From the NCBI GenBank assembly GCA_943736015.1, contig OX031058.1, forward strand, positions 16,951,001-17,015,000: a stretch of 64,000 nucleotides of DNA, written 5' to 3'. The position numbers and the translations under genes were made by a program. The notes under the pieces are model-generated. The model was not told the DNA's origin, did no database searches, and saw only the letters and a list, made by a program, of their open reading frames with translations. Of this stretch, positions 31,517-41,846 are shown in pieces (the first letter of the stretch is position 1; the number at the start of each line of letters is the position of its first letter). Source of the DNA: Tridacna crocea. Its lineage: Eukaryota; Mollusca; Bivalvia; Cardiida; Cardiidae.

Positions 31517-31639
31517 AAAAGATAATAGAACCTTGTATTGCCAAATAGATGAACCTGACAGTCTCAGTTTGTACTAAAGTTATTGCAATTTTGAAGCTGA
31601 TCTTGTAAGGATGGTTGACAAAGAAGAGGATGGGGTAGA

Positions 31640-31690
31640 TGCAGGATCAGAGTGCATATTCTATGCAATCTGATCTTGATCTAGTCTGTC
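31640..31690. repeat. Palindrome, GATCAGACTGCACA family
   Basis: GGATCAGAGTGCATA faces TATGCAATCTGATCT (31643-31680), with GATCTAGTCTGTCC outside. Confidence 0.65.
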
Positions 31691-31801
31691 CACATAAGCA
31701 ATTGATTCCAAGTTCCATGCTAAACAATTGGTTTCAAGTTCAGAGCTAAAAGCTCTGCATTAGAACACACACTTTTACATGTTCAGTGAATGTGGCTTCA
31801 T

Positions 31802-31865
31802 GTTCTACCACACAATTCCCAACAACACTTAGGCAGAAGGCTTTTGAAAACATTTTAGGAACAAG
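31802..31865 (+). mobile_element. PB-A MITE, left part, split by insertion
   Basis: CTACCACACAATTCCC to GAAAACATTTTAGGAACAAG, i.e. left arm and half of the hairpin. The complementary part resumes at 34435. Confidence 0.8.
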
Positions 31866-33106
31866 AGCGGCAAATTGTCGCAAGATACGCCCGTCTTACC
31901 CCAAATTGTAAAGCTGGGGCATGCACTGGACAAAATTCAAGTATGAAAAACAACAAAAGGCAATAACACAAAAAGTAAGCGAGCAAGAGTTATGATTCCT
32001 GTGCACTGCGCTCCCCCTTGATGAGATCTATCCACCCATGAAATTTCATAACCCTAGCTAGTATAGTTTTGGAGATATCCTCCGGACAAAATTCAAGTAT
32101 GAAAAACAACAAAGGGCAATAACTCAAAAATTAAGCAAGCAAGAGTTATGATTTCTGTGCACTGCGCTTCCTCTTGATGAGTTCTATCCACCCATGAAAT
32201 TTCATAACCCTAGCTAGTATAGTTTTGGAGATATGCTCCAGAGAAAATTAAAGTATGAAAAATAACAAAGGGCAATTACTCAAAAATTAAGCAAGCAAGA
32301 GTTATGATTCCTGTACACTGCACTCCCCCTCGATGAAATCTATCCACCCATGAAATTTCATAACACTAGGTAGTATAATTTTGGAGATATGCTCCGGACA
32401 AAATTCAAGTATGAAAAACAACAAAGGGCAATAACTCAAAAATTCAGCATGCAAGAGTTATGGTTCCTGTGCACTGCACTCGCCCTCGATGAGATCTATC
32501 CACCCATGAAATTTCATAACCCTAGGTAGCATAATTTTGGAGATATGCTCCGGACAAAATTCAAGTATGAAAAACAACAAAGGGCAATAACTCAAAAATT
32601 AAGCAAGCAAGAGTTATGGTTCCGGTGCACTGCACTCCCCCTTAATGAGATCTATCCACCCATGAAATTTCATAACCCTAGCTAGTATAGTTTTGGAGAT
32701 ATGCTCCGGACAAAATTCAAGTATGAAAAACAACAAAGGGCAATAACTCAAAAATTAAGCAAGCAAGAGTTATGGTTCCTGTGCACTGCACTCCCCCTTG
32801 ATAAGATCTATCCACCCATGCAATTTCATAACCCTAGCTAGTATAGTTTTGGAGATATGCTCCGGACAAAATTCAAGTACGAAAAACAACAAAGAGCAAT
32901 AACTCAAAAATTAAGCGAGCAAGAGTTATGGTTCCTGCACACTGCACTCCCCCTCGATGAGATCTATCCACCCATGAAATTTCATAACCCTAGCTAGAAT
33001 AGTTTTGGAGATATGCTCCGGACAAAGAACTGGACGCCGCCCGCCCGCCCGCCCGGACGCCACGGGTGATCCCATAATACGTCCCATCTTCGACGGGCGT
33101 ATAAAA
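31866..33106 (+). mobile_element. Helentron-like tandem-array element
   Basis: ATACGCCCGTC (31885-31895) near the left end is the exact inverse of GACGGGCGTAT (33092-33102), which is also the right arm of a hairpin with ATACGTCCC (33077-33085). Between them lie seven 156-bp units and a CCGC microsatellite (33035-33053). Subterminal inverted repeats plus a 3' hairpin are Helentron/HINE hallmarks. No coding capacity. Confidence 0.78.
31928..33019 (+). repeat. 156-bp tandem repeat, seven units
   Basis: GGACAAAATTCAAGTA (or variant) begins at 31928, 32084, 32240, 32396, 32552, 32708 and 32864, and the next junction is at 33020: exactly 156 bp each time. Most units carry AGCAAGCAAGAGTTATG and CCTAGCTAGTATAGTTTTGG. 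Confidence 0.95.
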
Positions 33107-33111
33107 AAAGA

Positions 33112-34434
33112 CAAAAGGGCCATGATGGCCCTGAAATCACTCACCTGAGCCTATTGACCAAACATGAACCATTTTCAATCTAGTGACCTAGTGAACTAGT
33201 TTTTTATCACACATTACCCATTAGCAATCACTTGAGATTTCCGTAAGACAAACATTCTGATCAAGTTTCATGAGATTGGACTAAAAAATGTAGCCTCTAA
33301 AGAGTACAAAAGTTTTTTCTAAGATTGGACCAATTGACCTGGTTTTTGACCCAACATTACCCATTACCAAACTCTCTTGAGACATCACCAAAACAAACAT
33401 TCTGACCAAGTTTGAAGAGTATCGGGCTGAAAATGTGGCCTCTAGATTGTACACAAAGTTTTAATAATTTCTGACCCAGTGACCTAGTTTTTGACCCCAT
33501 ATGACCCATTTTCAAACTCATACAAGGTATCGCCAAGACAAGATATTCTGAACAAGTTTCAGGAGTATCAGACTGAAAATGTGTCCTCCAGAGCATACAC
33601 AAGGTCTTTATAAAATTTGAACCATTGACCTAGTTTTTGACCCATTTTCAGACTCATCCAAGGTATTATCAAGGGAAACATTTTGACCAATTTTCAAGAG
33701 TGTTGAACTGAAAATGTGGCATCTAGAGCATGTACAAGGTTTTTCTAAGATTTGACCTGGTGACCTAGTTTTTGACCCGACATGACCCATTTTGAAACTC
33801 ATTTGACCAATTTTCAAGAGTTTTGGACTGAAAATGTAGCGTCTAGAGCATACACAAGGTTTTTCTAAGATTTGACCTGGTGACCTAGTTTTTGACCTGA
33901 CATGACCCACTTTCAAGCTTGTACGAGACATCATTAAGACAAACAGTCTGACAAACTTTCAAGAGTTTTGGACTGAAAATGTGGCCTCTAGAGCATACAC
34001 AAGGTATTTCTAAGATCTGTCCTGGCGAGTTCTTGATCTGACATGACCCATTTTTTTTAACTCATCCAGGATATTATTAAAGCAAACATTCTGACCAATT
34101 TCCAAGAGTGTTGGACTGAAAATGTGTCCTCCAGAGCATACACAAGGTTTTTCTACCATATGACCTATTGACCTAGTTTTTGATCTGACATGACCCATTT
34201 TCAAACTCATCAAAGATATCATTAAGACTAACATTGTGACTAAATGTTCAAGAGTTTTGGACAGAAAATGTGGCCTCTAGTTCGTACACAAGGTTTTTCT
34301 AAGATTTTACCTAGTTTTTGACCGAACATGACCCATTTTCAAACTCGTCCAAGATATTATCAAGGCAAACAACAGACGCTGGACACAGCAAGATTAAAAT
34401 AGCTCACCATGAGCACTTTGTGCTTGGGTGAGCT
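33112..34434 (+). mobile_element. Second Helentron-like tandem-array element
   Basis: Left end GGGCCATGATGGCCCTGAAA with CTCACCTGAGC (33140-33150). Right end hairpin AGCTCACCATGAGCAC...GTGCTTGGGTGAGCT (34401-34434). CTCACCTGAGC is the inverse of GCTCAGGTGAG, the hairpin arm in the 1597 relative. It holds about eight diverged units with GACCTAGTTTTTGACC (spacing 120-155 bp: 33336, 33481, 33627, 33762, 33882, 34170...), so it is older than its left neighbour. Confidence 0.75.
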
Positions 34435-34573
34435 GAAAATGCTGGTAACCAACATTTTCTGATTTTTTCACAATGTTTTCTATCCCATTAATAATTTTAG
34501 CCACATTTAAAATGCCACCACTGAATATTTCAAGTTTAAAGAAGTCTGCAATTTCGATGTGGGGTAATAACTT
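34435..34573 (+). mobile_element. PB-A MITE, right part, split by insertion
   Basis: GAAAATGCTGGTAACCAACA through TTTTAGCCACATTTAAAATG to GATGTGGGGTAATAACTTAA; continues the fragment at 31802-31865 at the expected point of the hairpin. Confidence 0.75.
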
Positions 34574-34872
34574 AATTCAATTGAAGCTAAACTTGTCCTG
34601 AAATTAGATGAAATTAAAATCAGCATTAAAATCTTTTCACTTGAATGATTTGATGCCAAAATTGCTGCCTTTGTTGAAAAATCATTATCTATCACAAACA
34701 TACTTGCTATTGCAGTCATCTTAGGTCAAGATCAGAATGTAAAAAACCAAGGAATCTATCTTTGGTCTAAAAAATCTGATATGTTATGAACCAAATAGAA
34801 CTAAGAAGTTGCAATTAATTTGGAGTTTCCTCAGGCTGAAACTTCCTTTCTGCTAATTTCACATTTTCAGGG

Positions 34873-34990
34873 TTAATTCTTTACCAAATGATCAAAGTAT
34901 GGACTTGTCCAAACTCAAAATGTTTGCAGAAGACAAAATAAATGCTGCTAAAATGATAGGATTTCTCTTTTGAAGGGGATAAAAAATTGC
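34873..34990 (-). mobile_element. PB-A left half
   Basis: TTAATTCTTTACCAAATGAT to GGGGATAAAAAATTG; the hairpin and right arm are absent. Confidence 0.6.
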
Positions 34991-35376
34991 AAATAATATG
35001 ACATTTTTAAAGTACATTTATGTGTTTTTTTTTAAATTTTTACAGCAAAGTTTTGCTCTGAAAAATGCCACTAACACAAGATTAAGTGAAATTTTGATTT
35101 TCAAAGGGTAAAAGAGTATGTTTTTCAATCTATAATATCCAAAATATTCAGTGTCTAAAAACCAGATTTAAAAACCAAAGGCACAGGTAAAAATGGTGTG
35201 AAATTCTGTTTCGAGGTGTTAAATTTTTTGTCCTGACCCACACCTATCAAACAGTACTAAAAATATAGTAAAACCTGACAAATTTATGATGGATTAGCAG
35301 ATTTGATCTCTTTCATTGTCATAATGACAAAAACGTGCTTTTATTGAACATTTTCGTATTTGCTCCCAGCTGGTAG
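34991..35376. other. Unclassified, no gene seen
   Basis: AT-rich spacer. Confidence 0.3.
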
Positions 35377-35546
35377 TGTTCACCCAACATTCTAAAATAT
35401 ATTCTTTGCCTTTTTCTAGATTTAGAAAGTAACACAACATTTGATTGGCTAAACAGTTTAGCCAATCAAATTTTGTGTTATTTTCAAATGCAGAAAATTC
35501 TTGAAAATAAGACTAAGAATGTTCTTCAGAATGGTTAGTGAATACA
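35377..35546. mobile_element. Palindromic CCAATCA MITE
   Basis: GTTCACCCAACATTCT faces AGAATGGTTAGTGAAT; the central GATTGGCTAAAC-AGTTTAGCCAATC pairs perfectly. Closest relative is 9756-9951. Confidence 0.7.
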
Positions 35547-35698
35547 TACCCTGGATCATCCCTGTGCATCATCTTCAGGAGTTCTAGTGATGATTCTTAC
35601 AAATCTTACCATGTAAAACCAATCACATAGATCTATCAATCATTTAGAAATGTTGAAGGAAAATAAGAAAATGCATTTGATAAGCACTTGACATCTGA

Positions 35699-35928
35699 TT
35701 AACTCCTTACCACACAATCCCGACTTTAAACGATCTTGAGGAGGAAGGCTTTTGAAAACATTGCGGGAAAAGAAGAAAATGCTGGTAACCAGCATTTTCT
35801 CCTTTTCCCACAATGTTTTTATACCCTTCCAAAATCAAAGTTCAATGTTTGAATTAAATTTATTTTGTCTTCTGCAAGTGCTTTCAATATGGACTAGTCC
35901 AAAATTTCATTGTTTGGTAAAGAGCTAA
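35699..35928 (+). mobile_element. PB-A MITE, full length
   Basis: TTAACTCCTTACCACAC to ATTGTTTGGTAAAGAGCTAA; perfect hairpin. Confidence 0.9.
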
Positions 35929-36151
35929 AACTTTACCAAATGACAAAATTTAAGACTGGTCCAAATTTATATAATATTAACATAATAGATAACATTAATG
36001 TGATTGAAAATTTGAAGTCTGTTTCGGGATGGGTATAAAACAGTGGGAAAAGGAGAATATGCTTGTAACCACCATTTTCTCCTTTTCCCACAATGTTTTC
36101 AAAGTTTTTCCCAGGGTCGTTAAAAGTCAGGGTTATTTGGTAAAGAGTTAA
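35925..36151 (-). mobile_element. PB-A MITE sharing the CTAA/TTAA junction
   Basis: CTAAAACTTTACCAAATGAC to TTATTTGGTAAAGAGTTAA; ATATTAACATAATAG marks a diverged left arm; hairpin centre GCTTGTAACCACC. Confidence 0.85.
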
Positions 36152-36377
36152 ACCTTTGCTAAACAGTCACCAGTCTGACGATTCTGAGGAAAAAATACTT
36201 TTGAAAACATTGTGGGAATTAGGATAAATAGCATTAATTTTTTTTCTCCTTTATTCAATTATGTTTTCTTCTCTTTTACAGGTAAGCTTAAACTTTTGTG
36301 CCTCTTAGTGATCTGTCATATGGGTACAGGCTATGAACTTTGACAGTTCTAAAATTTTACCTTTGATAAAGACCTAA
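36148..36377 (+). mobile_element. PB-A MITE, diverged, third in chain
   Basis: TTAAACCTTTGCTAAACAGT to CCTTTGATAAAGACCTAA; AAAACATTGTGGGAATTAGG survives but the right hairpin arm does not pair. Confidence 0.75.
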
Positions 36378-36404
36378 ACTTGAACATTCTGCATAAATCA
36401 GCAT

Positions 36405-36632
36405 TTAACCCTTTACCAAACGACAAAATTTTGGACTTTTCCGAATTGAAAGCATTTGCAGACGACAAAATAGATGAGACTCAAAAATTGTAAATTGATT
36501 TGAAAAGGGTAGAAAACATTGTGGGAAAAGGAGAAAATGCTGGTTACCAGCATTTTCTCCTTTTTCCACAATGTTTTCAAAGGCTATCTTTCTCAGGGCG
36601 TTAAAAGTCGGGACTGTGTGGCAAAGAGTTAA
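36405..36632 (-). mobile_element. PB-A MITE, full length
   Basis: TTAACCCTTTACCAAACGAC to GTGTGGCAAAGAGTTAA; perfect GCTGGTTACCAGC hairpin. Confidence 0.93.
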
Positions 36633-36954
36633 AGGGTATTACAGCATAAAATCATGTATTACCCTCTCAATCTTTCAAGTTTTATTGTTACTTTTTTCAC
36701 AAATACTGCATGTTTGAATTGTATTGACTTTTTTGTTATCAGAAATTAATATTTCCCTGTCCGGTAAAATAAAAGAGAGTAAAGAATAAATATGACCATA
36801 AAAATGTTCACACCTGTAGGTCAAAAGTTTAGTGCAAACTGAACTATGCAAATTTGTGAGAGTCCAGGGCTCCTTGGATAAGAGGGAGTGATGGCATTTT
36901 AAATCTGTTATTTCTTTTCAAAAACCTATGTTGTGGGAACTCAGTAGAATCGTC
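36633..36954. other. Unclassified
   Basis: No gene or repeat assigned. Confidence 0.3.
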
Positions 36955-37104
36955 TTTACTGGTAACCAGCATTTTCTCCTTTTCCCACAATGTTTTCTTC
37001 CCTTCCTAAAACAAATTTTACCCCTATAGCCACATTAATTTTGCCGTCTGCAAATGCTTTCAATTTGGACCAGTCCAGAATTTTGTCATTTGGTAAAGAG
37101 TTAA
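36955..37104 (+). mobile_element. PB-A right half
   Basis: Begins at the hairpin centre (ACTGGTAACCAGCATTTTC) and runs to GTCATTTGGTAAAGAGTTAA, with a distinctive ACCCCTATAGCCACATTAAT arm. Confidence 0.9.
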
Positions 37105-37194
37105 CCCTTTACCAAACAACAAAATTTTAGACTGGTCCAAATTGAAAGCGTTTGCAGACGGCAAAATTAATGTGGCTATAGGGGTAAAATTTGT
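37101..37194 (-). mobile_element. PB-A end, inverted mirror of the preceding copy
   Basis: TTAACCCTTTACCAAACAAC to TATAGGGGTAAAATTTGT. Shares TTAA 37101-37104 and mirrors 37011-37104 at 88 of 94 positions by my count. Confidence 0.9.
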
Positions 37195-37423
37195 TTAACC
37201 TTTTACCAGATGACAAAATTTTAGCCTTGTCCAAATTGAAAGCATTTGCAGACGATATATTCACTCTGGCTCAAATGGTTAAATTGTACTTTGATAGGGT
37301 AGAAAACATTGTGAGAAAAGAAGAATATGCTGGTTACCAGTATTTTCTTCTTTTCCAACAATGTTTTAAACTGGCTTCTTTCCCAGGGTCATTAAAAGTT
37401 GGTATTGTGTGGTAATTGGTTAA
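37195..37423 (-). mobile_element. PB-A MITE, full length
   Basis: TTAACCTTTTACCAGATGAC to GTGTGGTAATTGGTTAA; hairpin with small changes (ATATGCTGGTTACCAGTATT, still pairing). Confidence 0.9.
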
Positions 37424-38083
37424 GAAAAGAAAAAATCATAGTGGGAAAAGGAGAAAATACTAGTTACCTGCATTTTCTGTTTTTCCAACAAAGAGTTATA
37501 TAATACTTCAGCTTGATGCTGTGCTAATCATCAGTACCAATCCATCATGGAGTGTGTGAGTTTCTTGCTATTGGCTGCTTTCCCACATGAACTTTTAATT
37601 AATGGCAAGAGAATTTTATTGTCACAAACACTGATCCTGCAGTCAGAGAGCTACACCAAGCTGGGATTCAAACTTGCGGTGTTCTACCAACAGGAGACAA
37701 AATGCACTGTGCCAGATAAAGAATTATCATCTTGAATCAAACCACTTTTGAAAATAATGTGATAAATGGAGAAATTTCTCATTGCAAGCAACTTTGCTCT
37801 TTATCACAATGTTTTCCATGTAAAAACTTAATTCTATACCAAATAATAAATTTTTAGACAAGTATAGTAGTTGAAAATATTTGCATCTGCCGACAAATTG
37901 ATGTGGCACAATGATCCAACATGACAAATTCAAGACTCTTCCAAACTGAAAGTATTTGCAGAGGTCCACACTACAGAATCAAAGTTCTATGAAAGGTTTG
38001 AAAATATGGTGGGAAAAGCAGAACACTGTTTCTAGCATTTTCACCTTTTCCCACCATGTTTTCAAAAGCCATCTCCTTCAGGA
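37424..38083. mobile_element. Cluster of decayed PB-A pieces
   Basis: 37435-37505 hairpin remnant; 37740-37830 remnant (AAATAATGTGATAAATGG); 37835-38080 minus remnant (ATACCAAATAATAAATTTTT, GGGAAAAGCAGAACACTG). 37506-37739 between them is unclassified. Confidence 0.55.
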
Positions 38084-38294
38084 TTAACCCTTTTCCACAC
38101 AATCCTGAGTTTTAATGAGCCTTTTCAAAACATTGTGAGAAAATGCTGGAAACCAGTAAGTTCTCCTTTTCCCACAATGTTTCACAGACTATGTTATCCA
38201 AATTGCATCAATTGTGCTATATAATTGTTGTCTTCTGCAAATGCTTTCAAAGTGAACCTGTCTAATATAATGTTTTTGAATAGAAAAGAGTTAA
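38084..38294 (+). mobile_element. PB-A MITE, diverged
   Basis: TTAACCCTTTTCCACAC to TGAATAGAAAAGAGTTAA; hairpin left arm shortened (GTGAGAAAATGCTGG). Confidence 0.8.
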
Positions 38295-38370
38295 CTCTTT
38301 ACCTCAAAATCCTGAGTTTTAACAACTCTAGGTAATTAAAAAAGCCTTTTCAAAACATGGACAGAAATTA
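38291..38370 (+). mobile_element. PB-A left end sharing TTAA
   Basis: TTAACTCTTTACCTCAAAAT through CTTTTCAAAACATGG, then lost. Confidence 0.7.
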
Positions 38371-38372
38371 AG

Positions 38373-38601
38373 TTAACCCATTACCACACAATCCCTACTT
38401 TTGATGACCCTGAGAAAGAAGCCTTTAGAAAAAATTGTAGGAAAAGGAGAAAATGCTGGTTACCAGCATTTTCTCCTTTTCCCACAACGTTTTCTACCCT
38501 TCACAAAACAAATTTCAAATTTTCAGTCACTTTCATTTTGTCGTCTGCACATGCTTTCAATTTGAACCAGTCTAAAATTTTGTTGTGTGGTAAAGAGTTA
38601 A
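38373..38601 (+). mobile_element. PB-A MITE, CATTACC left end
   Basis: TTAACCCATTACCACAC to TTGTGTGGTAAAGAGTTAA. Hairpin centre GCTGGTTACCAGC is flipped relative to other plus-oriented copies. Confidence 0.92.
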
Positions 38602-38762
38602 GGAAATGCTGGTTACCAGCACTGTTATCCTTTTGCTACCAAATGTTTTACTAATCCAATGGTAAATCTTTATTTATCTATTTATAGTCACAATTATTTT
38701 GTCACATGCAAAAGCTTACAAGTTGGACAAGTGTAGAAGTTTGTCATTTGGGAAAGCGTTTG
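38602..38762 (+). mobile_element. PB-A right half, decayed
   Basis: GAAATGCTGGTTACCAGCAC to TGTCATTTGGGAAAGCGTT, directly after the previous copy. Confidence 0.65.
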
Positions 38763-38953
38763 AGCAAGTTTTTTTCAGAAGGCAATGAGTTAAAGGCTAA
38801 GTAGCCAAATAAGGAAACCTGCATTTCCTTCTCCAATATCAAATGGAAGTTAACAGTTTTCCCCTACCATTCATTGCTATAATGATGGCAGGATTCATCC
38901 ATGGAGACAATTATGTAACCTGAAGCAATATCATGCTTTTTTTTTTGTTTGCT

Positions 38954-39106
38954 TCCTTCCCTTTGCCAAACAACAATTTTAAATGGCTCCAAACTCAAAA
39001 CATTTGCAGACAACAAACTTACAATTACTCAAAAACTGGTCTTTCTCCTTTTCTGGCAATGTTTTCCAAGATTGTTAAAACTCTAAATTATATAGTATAG
39101 GGTTAA
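38954..39106 (-). mobile_element. PB-A MITE with hairpin deletion
   Basis: CCTTTGCCAAACAACAATTT to ATAGTATAGGGTTAA; CTGGTCTTTCTCCTTTTC shows only the right arm remains. Confidence 0.65.
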
Positions 39107-39271
39107 AATTCTTTGTATTATCAGAAAACTTTGAAGTATCCATCACAGCTCTGTTGCAGTCAGTCTTTTATCACATGAAAATCTCAGTCATTGATTTCAT
39201 ACACATTTAGCTAGAATAGGCCAGAGTCCCAATATCAGCCATAAGTATACAATGCAGGCATAGAAATACAT

Positions 39272-39499
39272 TTAACTCATTACCAAACAACAATATTTTA
39301 GGCTTGTCCAAAATGAAAGCATTTGCAGACAATAAAATATAAGTGACTGAAAATTTGAAATTTGTGTTGTAAAGATTAGAAAACATTGTGGGAAAAGGAG
39401 AAAATGCTGGTTACCAGCATTTTCTCCTTTTCCCACAATGTTTTCTAAAGGCTTTTTCAGCGGTGTCAAAAGTAGGGGTTGTGTGGTAATGGGTTTTAA
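39272..39499 (-). mobile_element. PB-A MITE, full length, CATTACC subtype
   Basis: TTAACTCATTACCAAAC to GTGTGGTAATGGGTTTTAA; perfect hairpin; CGGTGTCAAAAGTAGGG. Confidence 0.92.
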
Positions 39500-39666
39500 A
39501 TGCAAGGATGACAATCTCATATTGTGTATTTTGTTGATGTGTTCAGGCTGAAAAATGAAATCTAGGTTAAAAGCTGCCAAGTGTGCAATCAGATTTTTAT
39601 GATCTTCTGAAACAGCTAGTATGATCTATAACCTCCTTCAATTCCAAAATTTCTCTTTGATTTCTT

Positions 39667-39825
39667 ATAACTCTTTACCAAACAATCCCACACGTTCTCC
39701 TTTTCCCAAAATGTTGTCTACCCTTTCCCAAACAATTATAAATTTTTAAGTCACTTTGATTTTGTCATCTGCAAATGCTTTCAATTTGGACTAGTCCAAA
39801 ATTTTGACGTTCGGTAAAGATTTAA
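39667..39825 (+). mobile_element. PB-A MITE with internal deletion
   Basis: ACTCTTTACCAAACAATCCC jumps to CACGTTCTCCTTTTCCC; the left arm and left hairpin are missing; ends GACGTTCGGTAAAGATTTAA. Confidence 0.8.
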
Positions 39826-39970
39826 TCCTTTACCACACAATTCCGACTTTTAACGACCCTGAAGGAGATAGCTTTTGAAAACGTTGTGGGAAAAGGAGAA
39901 AATGCTAGTAACCTAAGCATTTTCTCCTTTTCCCACAACGTTTTCTATCCTATCAAAGACACAAAACATC
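39822..39970 (+). mobile_element. PB-A left two-thirds, sharing TTAA
   Basis: TTAATCCTTTACCACAC; hairpin with centre GCTAGTAACCTAAGC (2-base insertion) and paired AACGTTGTGGG/CCCACAACGTT changes; cut by the next copy. Confidence 0.8.
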
Positions 39971-39973
39971 ATA

Positions 39974-40172
39974 TAACTCTTTAACAAACGACAAAATTTT
40001 GGACTTGGCCAAATTCAAAGCATCTGCAGACGACAAGTTAAATCTTGGTAACATGATGATTATGTGGGAAAAGCAGAAAATATTGTGTGAATTTTCTCCT
40101 TCTCCAAAAGTGTTTTCTATAAGCTTCTTTCTCAGGGTCATAAAAAGTTGGGATTGTGTGGTAAAGAGTCAA
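39974..40172 (-). mobile_element. PB-A MITE, decayed hairpin
   Basis: ACTCTTTAACAAACGACAAA to GTGTGGTAAAGAGTCAA; hairpin reduced to AAAATATTGTGTGAATTTTC. Confidence 0.8.
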
Positions 40173-40247
40173 GCTACATTTATATTGCAGTATGCAAATG
40201 CTTTCAATTTGGTTGAGTCCACAAATTTGTCTTTGGGAAAGAGTTAA
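40172..40247 (+). mobile_element. PB-A right end
   Basis: GCAAATGCTTTCAATTTGG to GTCTTTGGGAAAGAGTTAA only. Confidence 0.75.
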
Positions 40248-40829
40248 AAACTCCTCTTCCTTCAAAATCACAAGAGTTAAATCCAATCAAATGAAACAAC
40301 ATTTGGTGCATATCAGATTATGAGACAATTAAAGTGCAAGAAATTATGAATATTGAATGAAATAGCGTCTGTGCTCTAAAAATGCTTTGTAAGCTGGAGA
40401 AACCTTGCACCATTCTTTAATGAAACCCTTTTACAAATTACCAAGTGGAGACAGCCGTTTCTTTTTCTGTGAACAAGAAACTGCTTTTCGAAGCATTATA
40501 GCACTCTCAATAATATCACCCTTATTATGTTTTTCCTCCTAATGGCTTTTTTCAACATCTTACTTGATTTTTTCTCATGTATTAATTTTTTCCCTTTTTT
40601 TAAAACTCTACTCCCCTTTTACTTTACCAAGATGTCTGTTTGTAAAAAAGTCATGCCCCTCCCCTACTGCCACATTGATACAGGAAGTGGCACAGTTCAT
40701 AACCTGATATCATAACGCGATTTCGCTTTTTCCCAGTCAACTTTGATGCTTACTACGTCCCTGATAATATGTGAATAAAATGTTAGAGCTACAAGTTGAG
40801 CCACATTATGATGATTTTCGAGAGACTTT
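40248..40829. other. Unclassified, no gene seen
   Basis: No repeat or coding signal recognised. Confidence 0.3.
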
Positions 40830-41790
40830 GAATGGCTTAAGTGGCGAATGGCAGCATGGGCCCTGAATCATCTGGTGGTCACTGTGACCTTGACCTTTCA
40901 CAGATGAATCTTAAAATCGATAGGGATCATTTTAACTCCAAGATAAATACCTGTAAAGATTTTGAAGGACGTAGGTTAATTCTAGGTGTAGTTATCATGT
41001 GGACAAGGTTTGGTCTATACATCATTAAGTTGAAGGCCACTGTGACCTTGACCTTTGATGGATTAATCTCGAAATTGATAGGGATCATTTATACTCTTGA
41101 GATGAATAACTGTACAGAATCTGAAGAACTTATTTCAATTCTATTTCCATTTATCATCTAGAGAAGGTTTGGTCTATATATCATTAAGTTGAAGGCCATT
41201 GTGACCTTTACCTTTGATGGATTAATCTCAAAATCATCTACACACCGAGACAAATGTCTGTGCCAAATTTGAAGAATCTAGGTCAATTCTGTGTCTAGTT
41301 ATGATCATGACAAGGTTTGGTCTATGTATCAACATGTTGATGGTTACCGTGACCTTGACATTTGACCAATTGACCTCAAAATCAATATGGATCATCTACA
41401 CTCTAAGACGCATGTCTGTTCAAAATTTGACCAACCTAGGTCAATCCTGTGTTCTAGTTAACATCCTGACAAGTTTTGGCCTATATATCAACATGTTGAT
41501 GGTCGCTGTGACCTTGACCTCAAAATCAATAGGGATCATTTACTCTCTAAGACGCATGTCTGTGCCAAATTTGACGAACCTAGATCAATTCTGTGTCTAG
41601 TTATCATCCAGACAAGGTTTAGTCTGTATGTCATCATGTTAACGAACAGTGACCTTGACATTTGACTTCTTAACCAATAGGGATCATCTACACTCCGAGA
41701 CACATGTTAGTGCCAAATTTGACAAAATTAGGTCAATTCTTTGACTAGTTATTATCCGGACAAGGTAAGGAAACCCTTTTGATGACAAAA
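40830..41790 (+). repeat. Degenerate ~155-bp tandem array with GTGACCTTGACC motif
   Basis: The motif lies near 40883, 41042, 41202 (partly), 41349, 41508 and 41649, with GGTTTGGTCTATA and AATAGGGATCAT boxes between. Spacing varies between about 140 and 160 bp and copies are diverged. Such GTGACCTTGACC arrays are familiar from bivalve DNA; probably a decayed array-bearing transposon, but I see no terminal hairpin. Confidence 0.75.
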
Positions 41791-41817
41791 AACTTTTTAT
41801 AGTTAAAGTCAATAAAA

Positions 41818-41846
41818 CATTCTGTTCTGTTCTATTCTATTCTGGC
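41818..41846. repeat. TTCTG/TTCTA pentanucleotide microsatellite
   Basis: ATTCTGTTCTGTTCTATTC follows AATAAAAC, possibly a retroposon 3' tail of ATTCT type. Confidence 0.7.

Noticed and set aside
33357-34234. Three minus-strand open frames with repeated KTRS and CSR..IFSP words
   Set aside because: Repeat words come from the tandem units of the array element; no splice or start context.
37547-37735. 62-codon plus frame
   Set aside because: Overlaps a B-box-like minus-strand motif and MITE debris; no coding signature.
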